Translations under genes and position numbers: made by a program | Notes under the pieces: generated by a model | Databases searched by the model: none | The model's input: the letters and a program-made list of their open reading frames with translations, nothing else | Told to the model about the DNA's origin: nothing | NCBI GenBank assembly: GCA_010405405.1 | Contig: MU004237.1 | Location: forward strand, 786,014-850,013 | Direction of reading: 5' to 3' | DNA length: 64,000 bases | DNA from: Microthyrium microscopicum | Lineage: Eukaryota; Ascomycota; Dothideomycetes; Microthyriales; Microthyriaceae | Part shown: positions 26,219 to 37,229 of the stretch, one piece after another | How the letters are laid out: each line of letters opens with the position of its first letter | How positions within the stretch are numbered: the stretch's first letter is position 1

Positions 26219-27523
26219 GATTTGGGTAGGAAGCCAACGGCCTAAGCGTAGACAAAAGTCCGAAAATAGTTAAGATAAGATATCTTAGTCTGACGATAGC
26301 CTCGATTGCAAATAATCAAAAACTTAGAATTCATTTCTCGCAACGTCCACTGCCATTTATACATGGCTAAGTAGTTTATCAGTACGGATGATATATTCTC
26401 ATCCAAGGTCTAAACTTCCAGACGCAATCAATACAGATTCGAAGGATTTGAGCTCAACAACACCTTATCCTATTTGGAAAGCTTCACCGGGGAGTGCTAA
26501 TTAGCTTGACCTTGGAAAAATGACCCACTAGCAGTGCAGATGGACTACTACTGATGGAGGACAGTGTCGGTAACTTTTGGAAACCGCTGTCTTTCTCAAA
26601 CCGACAGATGGTGTCAAACTCTGTCAGATCAATCGAAATGTCACTGAGATTTGGCTCGAGGTGTGCTAATCTGAGAGCTTTCGGTTTTCTTGAGCTCATG
26701 AGCAAATTCGCTTCGCAAGACGGATCGGTACTCTCGAATTCAATTTGGTAATCGGACTAAATTAGATTTTCGATTCGCCAATCCATCTGTAAAAATATTG
26801 TGATTGGTTTGCGTCAAGGGACCTGTTACATTTCCAACGGGTAAGTACAATAACACTTGAATGAAAACTTAGGACTAGTTCGCCCACGTGTGACAGATAA
26901 TTGGTACCCAGGTATCTCTGGAGGACTGACGGGAATTGGATATATATATCTAACGATAATGCGGCGAAGCCTCGCTGTGCAACACTGAATCCGGCGAGCT
27001 TTTTGGGCGGCACAGTAAAATTATATGAGCTCGAGGAATATGCTCATATAAACTTGGAAGACAACATTATGGTGATAATCAATAGCGCGACTTCAATAGA
27101 AACCTAGCAATCACCGTAATGCCGACAAAGTTCTCTGTAGTTACTTAGTAGCGAATAGGGGCGAATAGGAGCGAAAAGAATATGTGTTTCACCGTCTTGA
27201 AGTTCTCAAGTTCGTTGTAATCCAGCCGACTTAGTTATGACCCCTGTTCACTTATAGTACCTGATTGGAAGTCGACGTTTCGAGATGTATATGAGCTATA
27301 TAAAGCTATGGCGCAGGACAACCTAATATGGGCCTCAGTAAAGCCCTGTCACATTCAATTTCAGCGAGCTTCTATCTAGATTAGCCCATGATCAGGAAGT
27401 GTTGCTCAAAATCACTCTTAACTTTCACCAAAGACGCTGCGAAGTCTCAGATAGCTCAAATATTCAAAAGCCCGCGTCTCGCTCACATTATTCTGTCTTG
27501 AATTCACACGGTCAAAAACATCA
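26219..27523. promoter_or_regulatory. Divergent intergenic region, chitinase / DUF7136-type gene
   Basis: 1.3 kb separate the two divergent start codons, so it must contain both promoters. Near 27151 there is a short imperfect repeat of GCGAATAGGGGCGAATAGGA. No transcription-factor site is assigned. No gene was seen in the short open frames. Confidence 0.45.
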
Positions 27524-28399
27524 ATGATGGCGAGACCCAAACTTCATCTGATAGCTCTCATTTTCTTCAGTATCATCTCCACGATTCTGGCCCAAAACGA
27601 TACGAAAGTCCAACTCGACCTTGTGTTTCCCAAGAACAACTCTGTTTACAAACCAGTGTTTCCATTTCCAGTTGTGTTTGCAGTTCACAACGCAGCCCTT
27701 TCGTGGCCTTACAGGGTACTCTTTTGGTGGGACTTGATAGCTATGGATATCGATGGCCACGAGCCTCTGTTATTACCTATCATTGCATCTGGAGGCTACG
27801 ATCCTCATTGGCCTCTTGACAGCCGTACATTCAGCCGTGGTGCAGCACCACCCAGTCCATTCCTTTTGATAAACAGCACATCCCAAATGGTCAACACTAC
27901 TTCTCAGTCTTTCATGCTACAGTACCGTTTTGGCTTATGGAACAACTGTTCGGTCATAAGGAAGGAGATGAAGGATAATTATGCGTCCAAAAACAGCATT
28001 TATGACATCAGTGGAGAGGTTTACTTCAATGTCAGTAGAGAACATGGCGACACCCCCAACATCAGCAGTGGAGGGAAATGTGCGACTCCTCTTGGTGCTA
28101 TAGGCATCCTGAACAGAACAGCCGATGAAGAGGGCTGGGCATGTCCGGATCTGCAAAGTCCACCGCCAAAGCCAGACTCATGTGCCTTCATCGTCAATGA
28201 CTCTGTGGCGAATGCAGTGGCCACCGCTATGGTCTCAGAGATGGAATGCATGCAGAAAGAGACCTGGCCAAACTTTACAGGCATTGTAGGCAAGTGCTTT
28301 GGCAAAGAGATGGTTGGCGGTGCCAGCATGATTTTGCCGGCAACGATTACAGCACTGATTATACTCTTGGGCCTTGGGATACCACTCGTCATATCTTGA
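27524..28399 (+). CDS. Secreted GPI-anchored protein, DUF7136-type
   Basis: A single-exon 291-residue protein. It has a signal peptide (LIALIFFSIISTILAQ) and a beta-rich ectodomain with many N-glycosylation sequons (NNS, NTT, NCS, NVS, NIS, NRT, NDS, NFT). Conserved cysteines include KCATPLGAIG and the GWACPD...PDSCAF segment. The hydrophobic C-terminus (MILPATITALIILLGLGIPLVI) with upstream small residues fits a GPI signal. The start VQLDLVFPKNNSVYKP matches my recollection of the fungal DUF7136 family, which has no known activity. It is divergent from the chitinase, and a linked role at the cell wall is plausible but inferred. Confidence 0.75.
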   Translation: MMARPKLHLIALIFFSIISTILAQNDTKVQLDLVFPKNNSVYKPVFPFPVVFAVHNAALSWPYRVLFWWDLIAMDIDGHEPLLLPIIASGGYDPHWPLDSRTFSRGAAPPSPFLLINSTSQMVNTTSQSFMLQYRFGLWNNCSVIRKEMKDNYASKNSIYDISGEVYFNVSREHGDTPNISSGGKCATPLGAIGILNRTADEEGWACPDLQSPPPKPDSCAFIVNDSVANAVATAMVSEMECMQKETWPNFTGIVGKCFGKEMVGGASMILPATITALIILLGLGIPLVIS

Positions 28400-28420
28400 A
28401 CGCTGGCCTGTCATCTAGCG

Positions 28421-28508
28421 TATCATGTCTCCGTCACAAAACCTCAATTCAGATTGCCGTCAACTATCATGACTCCGTCGCAAAACGTCAATTCAGATTG
28501 CCGTCAAC
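28421..28508. repeat. 44-bp tandem duplication
   Basis: Two adjacent copies (28421-28464 and 28465-28508) start TATCATG and end GATTGCCGTCAAC, differing at three positions (T/A, A/G, C/G). It lies just after the DUF7136-type stop codon. The rest of 28400-28849 holds no convincing gene. Confidence 0.85.
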
Positions 28509-28849
28509 AGCTGGCTCAAGACCCAACACTGCTCAGCGGGCTGCGCTTCACGTTTTGTTCTAAGCCCTCTTACTTGTGTGATGGGCAAGTTGGCGTAACT
28601 TCCGAACCAGCGAAGTCTCTGGTATGGCAAAAACTCTCGTCGAACCCTCCGGAGCTTCAGCCGACCAAATCTTCAAAAGGTCCACTCACTCCGCAGCCAG
28701 CACCACTTAAGAGAATATCAGTCTACGCTGATATTCCTCGATGTCCGATAACAGGTCATTATCACTTAGATACCCAAGCATTTACTCAATACCTTTCATT
28801 GCAAGTATCTTCATATCTCGAAGCAGAAACTTATCTTCCAATCTCCCCA

Positions 28850-29828
28850 TCAATGATGTGCCTCGCCCTGCTGCGCAGCAATCTTATAATCACTCGTCCC
28901 CCCCTTCGGATCGCGATCCACAGGCTTACAATTCGGCCTCGCGCCCTGCTTCCCGCGACTCCCATCGACCGGCACAAGCGAATGCTGACCCCGACTCTTC
29001 AACATATTCCTCGCCGCATCCTCCACCCATCCATTAATAAAGTCCCCATGTGCACAATAACTGCTTCCACAAGCCAACTTCAACGGCGGCGCACCACTCC
29101 ATCCATTCGGCATGATGCGCTTCAAATTGTATCGCACACTGTACCGTAATCTTGGCATACGCTTCATGTTGCCAGCGCAACGGCCTCCCTTACTGTATGC
29201 GGATTTTAAGCTCACGGTGTCGACGCAGTCGTGGAAATAGAGGAGGAATTGTAGATTGCTGGAACAGGTATGTGTGGGAAAGCCGGTGGATTGTTGGTAT
29301 TCGTTTGCTTTGTCGCCTTCGCAGAACCATTTGGCGCCTGAGCCAGCGGGTACGTCGAACTGGGATTTGCCAGAGGGATTGCCGATGACTGCATGGTAGT
29401 TTTGGGGGATGGGAATTTCAGCGGCTTCAATGTTTTCGTAGTAGACGCTGAAGAGGGCGGGGGTGATGGGGTGCATTTCTGTGCCGGCTACGTGGTAGAG
29501 GGTTGGTATCCCTAGAGAATTTTGTTAGACCTGATAGGATGGGTTTGGATGGTGGTGTAGTTGTTGATGGTGGTGGGACGGACTTACAGTAGGCGGATAG
29601 ATCGTTGGGGTTCTTGACGGTTGTGCATCCTGCTTGGAGTTCTTTTGATGTTGTTACGTTTTTGGTTATGGCGTCGGATCCGAAGAAAGTGTGCATGTGT
29701 GATTCGTATTTTCCTGGTGATACGATGGGATCGATGTTCTTCAACATCAATTGTGATACTTGAACATTAGCGTAGCCATGGACGACTCCAATGGCAGCAG
29801 AGACTGTAAACAAACTTGATAAATGCAT
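28850..29828 (-). CDS. Secreted DUF1996-domain protein
   Basis: Two exons, 29828-29588 and 29511-28850, with a 76-bp phase-1 intron, give 300 residues. ATG at 29828 gives a good signal peptide (MHLSSLFTVSAAIGVVHG). The domain landmarks are SQLMLKNIDPIVSPGKYESH, HTFFGS near residue 45, the splice-restored AYWIPTLYH, GFPTHTCSSNLQFLLYFHDC, and HGDFINGW near residue 235. DUF1996 proteins (including WSC-domain relatives) are secreted and of unknown function. Here the domain stands alone, and the C-terminal tail is polar and Lys/Gly-rich with no GPI signal. Confidence 0.87.
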
Positions 29829-30554
29829 CTTCAACACTACAACTAGGAATTCGCTACGACTGATCTAAGGAGTGTAGTTAGAATAGGATATGGATCTAGT
29901 TATCACTGGCTAGACACAGAATCCCCACAACGGTGCAACCATTATTTGTTATTTTATTGTATCTTGATTAGATTGAAAGCTTGGCCTGGTGAAAGGTTGT
30001 TATAGAAGCCGCTTGTTGTTATTCGTGGATGGAATCGTTGACCGGGTATTTCTTACAGATGGACTGGCCTACCTTCTGTTTCCGCATAGCTTGTCCTTGC
30101 TGTGTGGAGAGTGAATCCACGTATAGAAATCAGTTTCAAGGATTCATAATTGAAGTAAGACTCCTGCGTGGAGATACTGGGCTTCTATCCGAAACTGATA
30201 CTCGGAAATTGGGTGGGATCTGATTAGAGTTAGTATGCTATATTAACAAGGGCCCAGAATACATCAAAATAGCAACTGACTTGCTTTGGATCTGATTTTG
30301 GAGGTCGGGGTCAATATAAATACCTTAGGGTACACTCATTTCGCTTGCTGCCGGACCTTGTTCTGCAAGCTTCTCCACTGCTTAAACAACACCCACCAGT
30401 TATGTGAGGAGAATAGGCATGACCATTCGATTGATCACCTTAGGCCCGAAAATTTTTCAGTAGGTTCTCGCAGCGGAGCAGAAGCTGGAGTGCTGTCATC
30501 CAATTGGCAGTGACCGGAGTTTTAGCCAACAAGGCATGTCCCAAAAAAGCGGCT
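29829..30554. other. Intergenic, nothing recognised
   Basis: About 0.7 kb between the DUF1996 gene's start and the 3' end of the phosphatase-like gene, both on the minus strand. It should hold the DUF1996 promoter. No RNA gene or repeat was noticed. Confidence 0.45.
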
Positions 30555-31411
30555 TCATATTATGGAGAAGGAGAGTTTGTACATAAAATGTGCGACAACG
30601 ATGGTCATCAACGCCATTGGCAAAGACTTTGACTGTCTCGCTGAGTTTTCCGGTGGTATTGGAGAGTTCCCATCGTCCAGATCCGGAACTTTCTGACTCT
30701 CCACTGTCGCGATCTGTGTATAAGGAGTTGGTACAACCCAAATGAGATCGAATCGTCCATGCGGATATTCAATCGGCCCTGTCCAGCCACTTTGGTCCGA
30801 GTATCTTGTGATTCCCAGTGCTGCTGCAATATCTCTCATCTGACTATGTTCCCAACAAACAAGAATATTGCCTTTGTTCTTGGCTACATAGTTCTTGATA
30901 GTAGCTGCTGCGCCAGCAGCATCATCACGGTCGATTTTAGAATGTATCTTCACACCTAGGGAGGTGGCGAGTGGTTCGACTGTTTGATATGGTCGACTTC
31001 TGTGTCCATCTTATCGATTGTATCAGCAGAGTCGCTGATATACTTGGACACGTAGAGAATGCTTGTTGTTGAAAAATATGTTGGATATGAGGCGTACCTT
31101 TCTTGGGATGTTGCACCATTATGTAACTGATATTGTACTTGCTCGTCTTGCTAAACGTCTGAACTAGGTGCTCAGCCCTGCTGGTGCCTTCCGCCGATAG
31201 ACCAGGGCGGTCTTGTCCATCTGCTGTTTTGGGGGGCTTTTCGGCATGACGAATCATGTAAACTATCGGAGCATCCTTTTGCCTCGTCAATAACTGAACT
31301 TGTTTGGTGGGTTTGCTATCAATATACCTTATCTCCCACGATCGGTACTTGACCTGCCCAAAGCGGCTCTATAAGAATGAAAGCAAACAGAAGAGAATGG
31401 AGACTTCTCAT
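30555..31411 (-). CDS. Secreted histidine-phosphatase-like (phosphoglycerate mutase-like) protein
   Basis: Three exons, 31411-31349, 31293-31098 and 31009-30555, give 237 residues. Exon 1 encodes little more than a signal peptide (MRSLHSLLFAFILIEPLWAG). The catalytic RHAE motif is in PIVYMIRHAEKPP; the second active-site His is in NILVCWEHSQMRDIAAALGI. Splicing restores HPKKDGHRSRPYQTVEPLA between them, as the family expects. Intron 1 uses a weak GTACCG donor; an alternative GTATAT donor would make only a 34-bp intron. The family includes phosphatases and mutases, so the substrate cannot be given. The C-terminus is hydrophobic and unusual. Confidence 0.8.
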
Positions 31412-31859
31412 AGTGCCAACTGCTAAGCAATGCTGCGCATGAGGTCAGCACAGAAAAACACCTTGTGATCTTTGAGTGCGAACAGCCTGCGACATTGGTT
31501 ATCAAGGCGACATTTTGCGCAACCTTCGCACTGTTTGTGAATGGTCACTTTGTCTGCCAGTTGAGATAGAAAAAGGAATGCCCAGTCATACTATGCAATA
31601 AACAACGTGTAAAAGCTCTTCATTTCGATAGGCCCAACAAACCCTACGCTTATCTAGCATTGTGGCTAACAGCTATAGTTGCTGTGGCTAAAATGATAAC
31701 CGACAGCAAAAGTTCTGAGCCTCTACTTTAATCTAGAGTATGATTAGTGTAAAGCTTGAACTGCATCGCGTTAATCGTTGGATGTGCCAGTTGACAATCG
31801 GGCATTGTCATCTCGCAGCCAAACACGCGTATTGCCATGGATGATTGCTGACATGATGC
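31412..31859. other. Intergenic, nothing recognised
   Basis: About 450 bp upstream of the phosphatase-like gene, with its promoter presumably inside. No gene was seen. Confidence 0.45.
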
Positions 31860-31879
31860 TATGACGGCTCATAACGGCC
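31860..31879 (+). repeat. Orphan terminus identical to the large transposon's end
   Basis: Twenty bases are identical to the outermost 20 bp of the left TIR at 2912-2931, and four more matching bases follow after one mismatch. Beyond that the sequences diverge. I found no matching opposite end nearby, so this may be a decayed, solo or excision-derived terminus of the same family. Confidence 0.75.
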
Positions 31880-31946
31880 TCCCTGGTCGCGACGCAAGCT
31901 ACCAACACAGTCTCTCCTCGTCCTCTTTACGAGAAAAGCATAATTT

Positions 31947-32291
31947 CTATTGAGAGAAAGCTAGATCTCGGACCAGCGAGCCAGTATATAATTCCACATC
32001 GTGATTGAGCTTTCTGCGGCCAGCTATGTGCTCCAAAGATCTCGGCGCTTGGTAGTTTTCTGAGCTTACGACCATTCCGAGGTCTGCCATCCAGTGAACT
32101 CGCATCGTGATTGATTCGAATGGAGCAATACGAGAACTTGGAACAAAGAAGATAAAAGGCGGGTGCCGTCGGTAGTTTGGAGGGCGAAGAGGGAAAGAAA
32201 GATCAATGGTTGTGCAAGGAACAGCGCCAAGAGGTTGCATCATAGGGTCCTGTTTGGGCGACCTTGATCTGTGGATCCAACTTCGTCTCAT
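31947..32291 (-). CDS. Possible small gene or gene fragment, unknown
   Basis: An ATG-started 114-codon frame with Pro/Arg-rich composition (RPPNYRRHPPFIFFVPSSR) and no signal peptide. No family is recognised and no intron-joined extension is obvious. It lies just right of the orphan transposon terminus, so it could be a fragment. The surrounding 31880-32548 has nothing else. Low confidence that it is expressed. Confidence 0.2.
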   Translation of the reverse strand: MRRSWIHRSRSPKQDPMMQPLGAVPCTTIDLSFPLRPPNYRRHPPFIFFVPSSRIAPFESITMRVHWMADLGMVVSSENYQAPRSLEHIAGRRKLNHDVELYTGSLVRDLAFSQ

Positions 32292-32548
32292 CCCACAACA
32301 ACATCAGGAGAGCTTAAGCCATACTCATTGTGACTTATTACAGTCCTGTAAGCATCTGCATACTACAATTGCAACGGCAACTCTTTTGAGAATCCCTCCA
32401 TCGCCCTATCCGTAGTCGTCCGACCATCCTAGCGTCCCACGAACCAAGATAACCCTCATGTGTTGAGATCGTTAAATAGCCACGAGCGCCCTTACAAGCA
32501 CTTGAAGAAGAGCATGCCCACCATTGGGTGAGGCAATCTGCCTTCGTG

Positions 32549-34986
32549 ATGAGCAGCTTGCCTCTTCCTATAACCGAGATGGAGCTCGAGTCGACCAACT
32601 CTCAAGATGCGCGTATCGAGGAGCTCTTTCGTGAGCTGGACGTGGATAAGAAAGGCCATATCGACCTAGAGGACCTACACAAGGGGTTGAAAAAGATAGA
32701 TCATCGTATGTCGCGTTTGCTTGCGATTTATATCTAGCTCATTGGGTTCTAGCGATGAAAAATGCCGAGCCGATGATAGAGCAGATTCTCAAAAACATCG
32801 ATGCCAATCACGATGGACGAATATCATTCGAAGGTGATATCTCTCACCTCTAAGCTAGCTGTAGCTAATATCTCGAAGAGTTCTGCACTTTTGTCAAACA
32901 TACGGAGACGGAGTTACGCGACCTGTTTCAGACCATCGATCGGAATCGCGACGGCAGATTAGAGAAGGTGGAGCTACAAGCAGCTTTTCGTCGAGCGGGA
33001 CTTACGGTTTCGAATCGCAAATTAGAGGACTTCTTTTCGCGAGTTGATAAAGATCACGATGGATCGGTCTCATTTGAGGAATGGAGGTGAGTTGCTTTCA
33101 TTTACTTTGAGACAAATTCAACACCTGCCACTCTGCAAAGTGACAGAGCAACGCCGCTTCCCAGCGTGATAATGCGGCCAAACATCACAGGAGGTGAAAA
33201 TAGTGAAGAAGAAACATGTTGTAATGCAATATGCAATTCTTTGATAGCGGGGACTTGGTGTAGGTGCCAGACGAAAAATTTGGTACTATTTGGCCAAAAG
33301 GGTAGTCGCGACCCAGCCGTACCTTCCACAAAAGGCAGCCTTGAGTCACTGCTACCCTCTTCTAGTACGGATCTCAGTGAATTTTGGCGCAGACCCAGAT
33401 CCGGCCTCTTGACCAACTTGGCAGTGAAAAAATCAACCTCTGTCAATTTATTTCATCAGAGTCCTGATCATCTTCTACATTTTTAGGGACTTCCTCCTCT
33501 TCCTCCCATCCGCACCAAACCTTGAGAACGTCCTCTCTTACTACACAACAACCGTACGAGTCTCATCAGAAGGCGACGTTTTTATCAGCGACGACGCTAT
33601 AGAAGGCCTAGGTACTTTCAAGCGTTTTCTTAAATTTTTCTTCGCCTCCCTCCTACTTGTCAACTACACTCCTGCTCAAAAGATGCCCAACATCATGTTT
33701 CGCCATCCTGTTTATCAATACGGCATGGACGCGATGCGCGCCAGCTCGCCTAGCATCACAGCCGCTGAACCCGTCCAATTGCCGCCCATCGACTGGACCT
33801 CAATGTCAAGTTTAAAGGCTGAGCTGATGCTGTGTGTTCCTTCAACAGGATACTTTGCGGCTGGCGGACTCGCTGGTGTTATTTCGCGCTCTGCAACTGC
33901 GCCTCTCGATCGCCTGAAAGTATATCTCATCGCACAAATCAGCAATCCTGTCAACGGAATACAGGCAACAAAACACTTTTCGCCCGCTGGAGCGCTCGCT
34001 CATTCAGGTCGGGTATTTTCACATGCCATCAAAGATCTATGGGCGGCCGGTGGCGTTCGAAGTCTATACGCTGGTAAGTTTAATTTCATGAGTATTGCCG
34101 AATTATACTGACATTTTTTAGGAAATGGAATAAATATTGTTAAGGTCATGCCCGAGACATCCATCAAGTTTGGTTTCTTCGAGGGCACCAAACGCATCTG
34201 TGCGAGACTGGAAGGCCACAACAATGAAAAGAAAATCTCTCTCGTGTCGAAACTCATGGCAGGCGGTATTGGCGGCATGGCCTCACAGTAAGTGTTGTTT
34301 CTGTTATGTTTGACTGGATCTAATTCGCGCAGGTTCTCCGTGTACCCTCTCGATACCTTAAAATTGTAAGTTTTTATGATCATAACATAAACCTCTTTGT
34401 TCTAACAATATTTAGCCGAATGCAATGCGAGACGGTTTCCGGCGGCCTTCACGGCAACCAGCTCATCTGGGCCACTGCCAAAAAGATGTGGCTTGCCGGA
34501 GGAATTAAACCATTCTACAAAGGCGCCACTGCTGGTCTCGTTGGTGTCTTCCCGTACGCCGCCATCGATCTTGGTACCTTCGAATACCTTAAAACGTATC
34601 TCACCGAAAAGAAGGCACGCGAATTGGGCATCCATGAAGAAGATGCCGCACCCAAAAATGGCGTAACCGCTGCCATTGGAGGCTTCGCTGGTGCTCTGGG
34701 CGCCAGTCTCGTCTATCCTATCAACCTCATTCGCACCCGTTTACAAACCCAAGGAACTGTCCTGCACCCACGCACCTATAACGGCTTCTGGGATGCAGCC
34801 TCTGTTACCGTTAAAGGAGAAGGCGCAAAGGGACTCTTCAAGGGACTGACGCCAAACCTAATCAAGGTTGTCCCGGCCGTATCGATCGTAAGTATTCCAT
34901 CTTCTACGTACGCGCACCACTGACTTACATTCAAATAGACCTACGTCGTATACGAAAACGCCAAGAAGAACTGGGGCCTAAAATGA
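32549..34986 (+). CDS. SAL1: Ca2+-regulated mitochondrial ATP-Mg/Pi carrier (SAL1/SCaMC-like)
   Basis: Eight exons: 32549-32705, 32753-32833, 32879-33086, 33487-34073, 34122-34287, 34333-34365, 34416-34887 and 34939-34986; 583 residues. The N-terminal third has EF-hands (DVDKKGHIDLEDL, DANHDGRISFEEF, DRNRDGRLEKVEL, DKDHDGSVSFEEW). The rest is three mitochondrial-carrier repeats with PxD/ExxK/R signatures (SATAPLDRLKVYL, YPLDTLKFRMQ, YPINLIRTRLQTQ). The family exchanges ATP-Mg for phosphate across the inner membrane, with Ca2+ sensed on the outer side. All introns are 45-51 bp except the third, which is 400 bp; otherwise the gene looks typical and intact. Confidence 0.92.
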
Positions 34987-35456
34987 TCGGTCTCTCATAT
35001 CTTGGTCTCCTATGTTCTTCTCATGACTCACATTTTTGCATTGCCATGGCGCCCACGAGATACCCCTTCGGCTTTCATGGAATTTTGGAACTTTGCTCAT
35101 TCACACTGGAATCGTTATTGTTGTTTGTCTCTTTTGTCCCGACTTTTGCATTTGAGTTGCCAGGCTATCACTTCATGACGAATAGCACCGGATTTGTGGG
35201 CTGTTCAGATAGAAACTTATGATTTGTTCATGCTTCGTCTCCTCATATGTGACATGCATGTCCTACCGTGTGCTTCCCAAGTACCGTAATCCCCATTTTA
35301 TACGATTTATGACCAACATCTTAGCCATCCTCCGATATTGCAAGCATATATCAAAATACCAACTCTCATGCCTTCGCTCATCGCCATCCATATCATCACG
35401 GCTTGACCCAGCCCTTCACCAACGCCTATCCAAACAACACCCACCAAGTTCTCCTA
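34987..35456. other. Convergent 3' intergenic region
   Basis: About 470 bp between the convergent carrier and PLC-X genes, presumably 3' UTRs. No gene or RNA was recognised. Confidence 0.5.
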
Positions 35457-37229
35457 TCAACCACCACTCTGCCTAATCTTCCAAAGCAACTTCTCATTCA
35501 TCCCCACAATCACCTTAACCAAATCCCAATCCCCATCCGCACCCACCCAATCACAAACAACAACCCCCGTACTCCAATCCCCCTCCTTCTCCCCAACAAC
35601 ATGCTCCACACACAAAAATCGCACCACCGCCGGATTCACCCGCGCTGCAATCTTTTCTGGCCAACAACCTACACGCCAGAAATTCGATGCGCTGAGGAAG
35701 TTTAGATGTAATTTGGTAGCCTCTGTGGCTTGTCTTTCTTGGACTTCAAGATTTTCCTCACTTCTCTCGATTCCCTCACTTCTCTCGATTCCCTCACTTC
35801 TCTCGATTCCCTCACTTCTCTCGGTGCCCTCGCTTCGCTCGGAGTGGTTGTGTACTAAAGCACCCGATCGTCCCAAATGCTCACAACAAGCACCAATCTT
35901 CTCATCAATGTTCACAGCTTCAAGGACTTCGCAGAAATCTTGTACGCACACGTCATTCGCGATACAGTTCTTTGTGTTATATTGCCAGCCCTCTGCGTCG
36001 ATGCCGATGTTTTCACTGTCTTCTTCTAGACTGAAGCGGCGCATAAGTACCATTTTGCCGCGGGCTGTGCCGAGAGTCGGTATACCTGGTTTTGTGTACC
36101 ACTTCTCTTTATCGTGCAGATAGTGTTTGCGGAGGATACTGGACAATTGGGCATCGGTATGTTCGCCTGGACCCTCGCGTTTTAAGCAGACGATGACGGT
36201 TTCGGAGGGATGGGTGGCTAGGAAGGCTGTTATGGTGTTTAGGAGGGATGTGAGTGGTTTGGCGCCGGTTAGTGAGATGGGGAAGACGCCGTGGACTAGA
36301 TTTAGCACTGGGGAACCGGGACTGGTGGGTTGGACGCGCACGTCGAAGAAGCGGATGCCGTGGAGGAGTTGGTCGGCTGGATTGACTGCTTGGCAGCGTA
36401 CGGAGGGGAGTGCGGTGTAGCATGTTGGTGTGTTGTGTGTGCCGGGTAGACTTAGTGCGCTTAGGGGCAGGTGGGAGGGGACAGCGGATTGCCAGTTTGA
36501 TAGATCGAGGGGTGGTAGAATTGTCAAGTGGTCTGGAGTATAGATTGTGCTGTATTGGGTGGGGGAGTCGGTGAGAGGGTGGAGATGTTGGCTGTGGGAA
36601 TTGCTGGGCGGGAGGTCGCATGTGTAGCGGATGGGGAGACCAGCTTGGCTTTCGAGGGTCAGACGGATGATGGATTCGATGGCTGTGTCGGTAGTGATGG
36701 TTGTGAATGGTGGGATGGCAACGGTAACATCTGAACTGCTGGCACTTTGCATGCCGGATGGCGGTTCGGTTGCTATAAGTGCTGGCCGCTTTGCGAAGAA
36801 CACAGTGGTCGTGACATTGCTGGCGAAACGGCTCATAGTTGAAATAGGCTTGGGCTCGAAGTGCTCAACGCCTACAAGCGTGAACGCTTCCGAAGTGAGG
36901 TTCCGGATACATAGTGGCATGTTTGAAGGTATCGGCTTCCTACGTCCAAATAGAGATCTTCCAGAGGTTGTAGACTTGGACGAGCGGCGAGATTTTGCGA
37001 CCTGAATTCCTTGCTCTTTAATAACTACTTTGCGTGTGGGCTTCGACCTGCTATCCGGCTTAAGATGGCCGGTGATGTTCTTTAGACGATTACAAACGCT
37101 TTGAGGGCGAACGGGCGTATTTACTGCCTGTTTCGTGTTGTACTGAGAGTTGCCTGCATCTGGAAGAGACGGTTGTGGTTGTGAAGGCGACTGTGATTGG
37201 TTAGTGTCAAGCTCTGCCGTGGTTAACAT
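35457..37229 (-). CDS. PI-PLC X-domain-like phosphodiesterase
   Basis: Single exon, 590 residues from the first ATG (37229). The N-terminal ~190 residues are basic and low-complexity. The X-type TIM-barrel region follows from about residue 255, with the catalytic-His motif LPGTHN, then GIRFFDVRV, LNLVHGVFPI, and HPSETVIVCLKREG. Fungal members are often annotated as bacterial-type PI-PLC-like proteins; no Y or C2 domain is present, so it differs from PLC1-type enzymes. Near residue 475 an ERSEGI-type hexapeptide repeats about five times, encoded by 18-bp tandem repeats. No signal peptide is seen. Substrate unknown. Confidence 0.82.
   Translation of the reverse strand: MLTTAELDTNQSQSPSQPQPSLPDAGNSQYNTKQAVNTPVRPQSVCNRLKNITGHLKPDSRSKPTRKVVIKEQGIQVAKSRRSSKSTTSGRSLFGRRKPIPSNMPLCIRNLTSEAFTLVGVEHFEPKPISTMSRFASNVTTTVFFAKRPALIATEPPSGMQSASSSDVTVAIPPFTTITTDTAIESIIRLTLESQAGLPIRYTCDLPPSNSHSQHLHPLTDSPTQYSTIYTPDHLTILPPLDLSNWQSAVPSHLPLSALSLPGTHNTPTCYTALPSVRCQAVNPADQLLHGIRFFDVRVQPTSPGSPVLNLVHGVFPISLTGAKPLTSLLNTITAFLATHPSETVIVCLKREGPGEHTDAQLSSILRKHYLHDKEKWYTKPGIPTLGTARGKMVLMRRFSLEEDSENIGIDAEGWQYNTKNCIANDVCVQDFCEVLEAVNIDEKIGACCEHLGRSGALVHNHSERSEGTERSEGIERSEGIERSEGIERSEENLEVQERQATEATKLHLNFLSASNFWRVGCWPEKIAARVNPAVVRFLCVEHVVGEKEGDWSTGVVVCDWVGADGDWDLVKVIVGMNEKLLWKIRQSGG
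35762..35838. repeat. 18-bp in-frame tandem repeat in the PLC-X gene
   Basis: TTCTCTCGATTCCCTCAC recurs about four times with near identity, encoding repeated (E)RSEGI on the minus strand. Being 18 bp, copy changes keep the frame, so length polymorphism is likely. Confidence 0.85.

Noticed and set aside
28454-29149. 231-codon + strand frame
   Set aside because: It overlaps the DUF1996 gene on the other strand, has Pro/Arg-biased composition typical of an antisense frame, and starts in a duplicated sequence.
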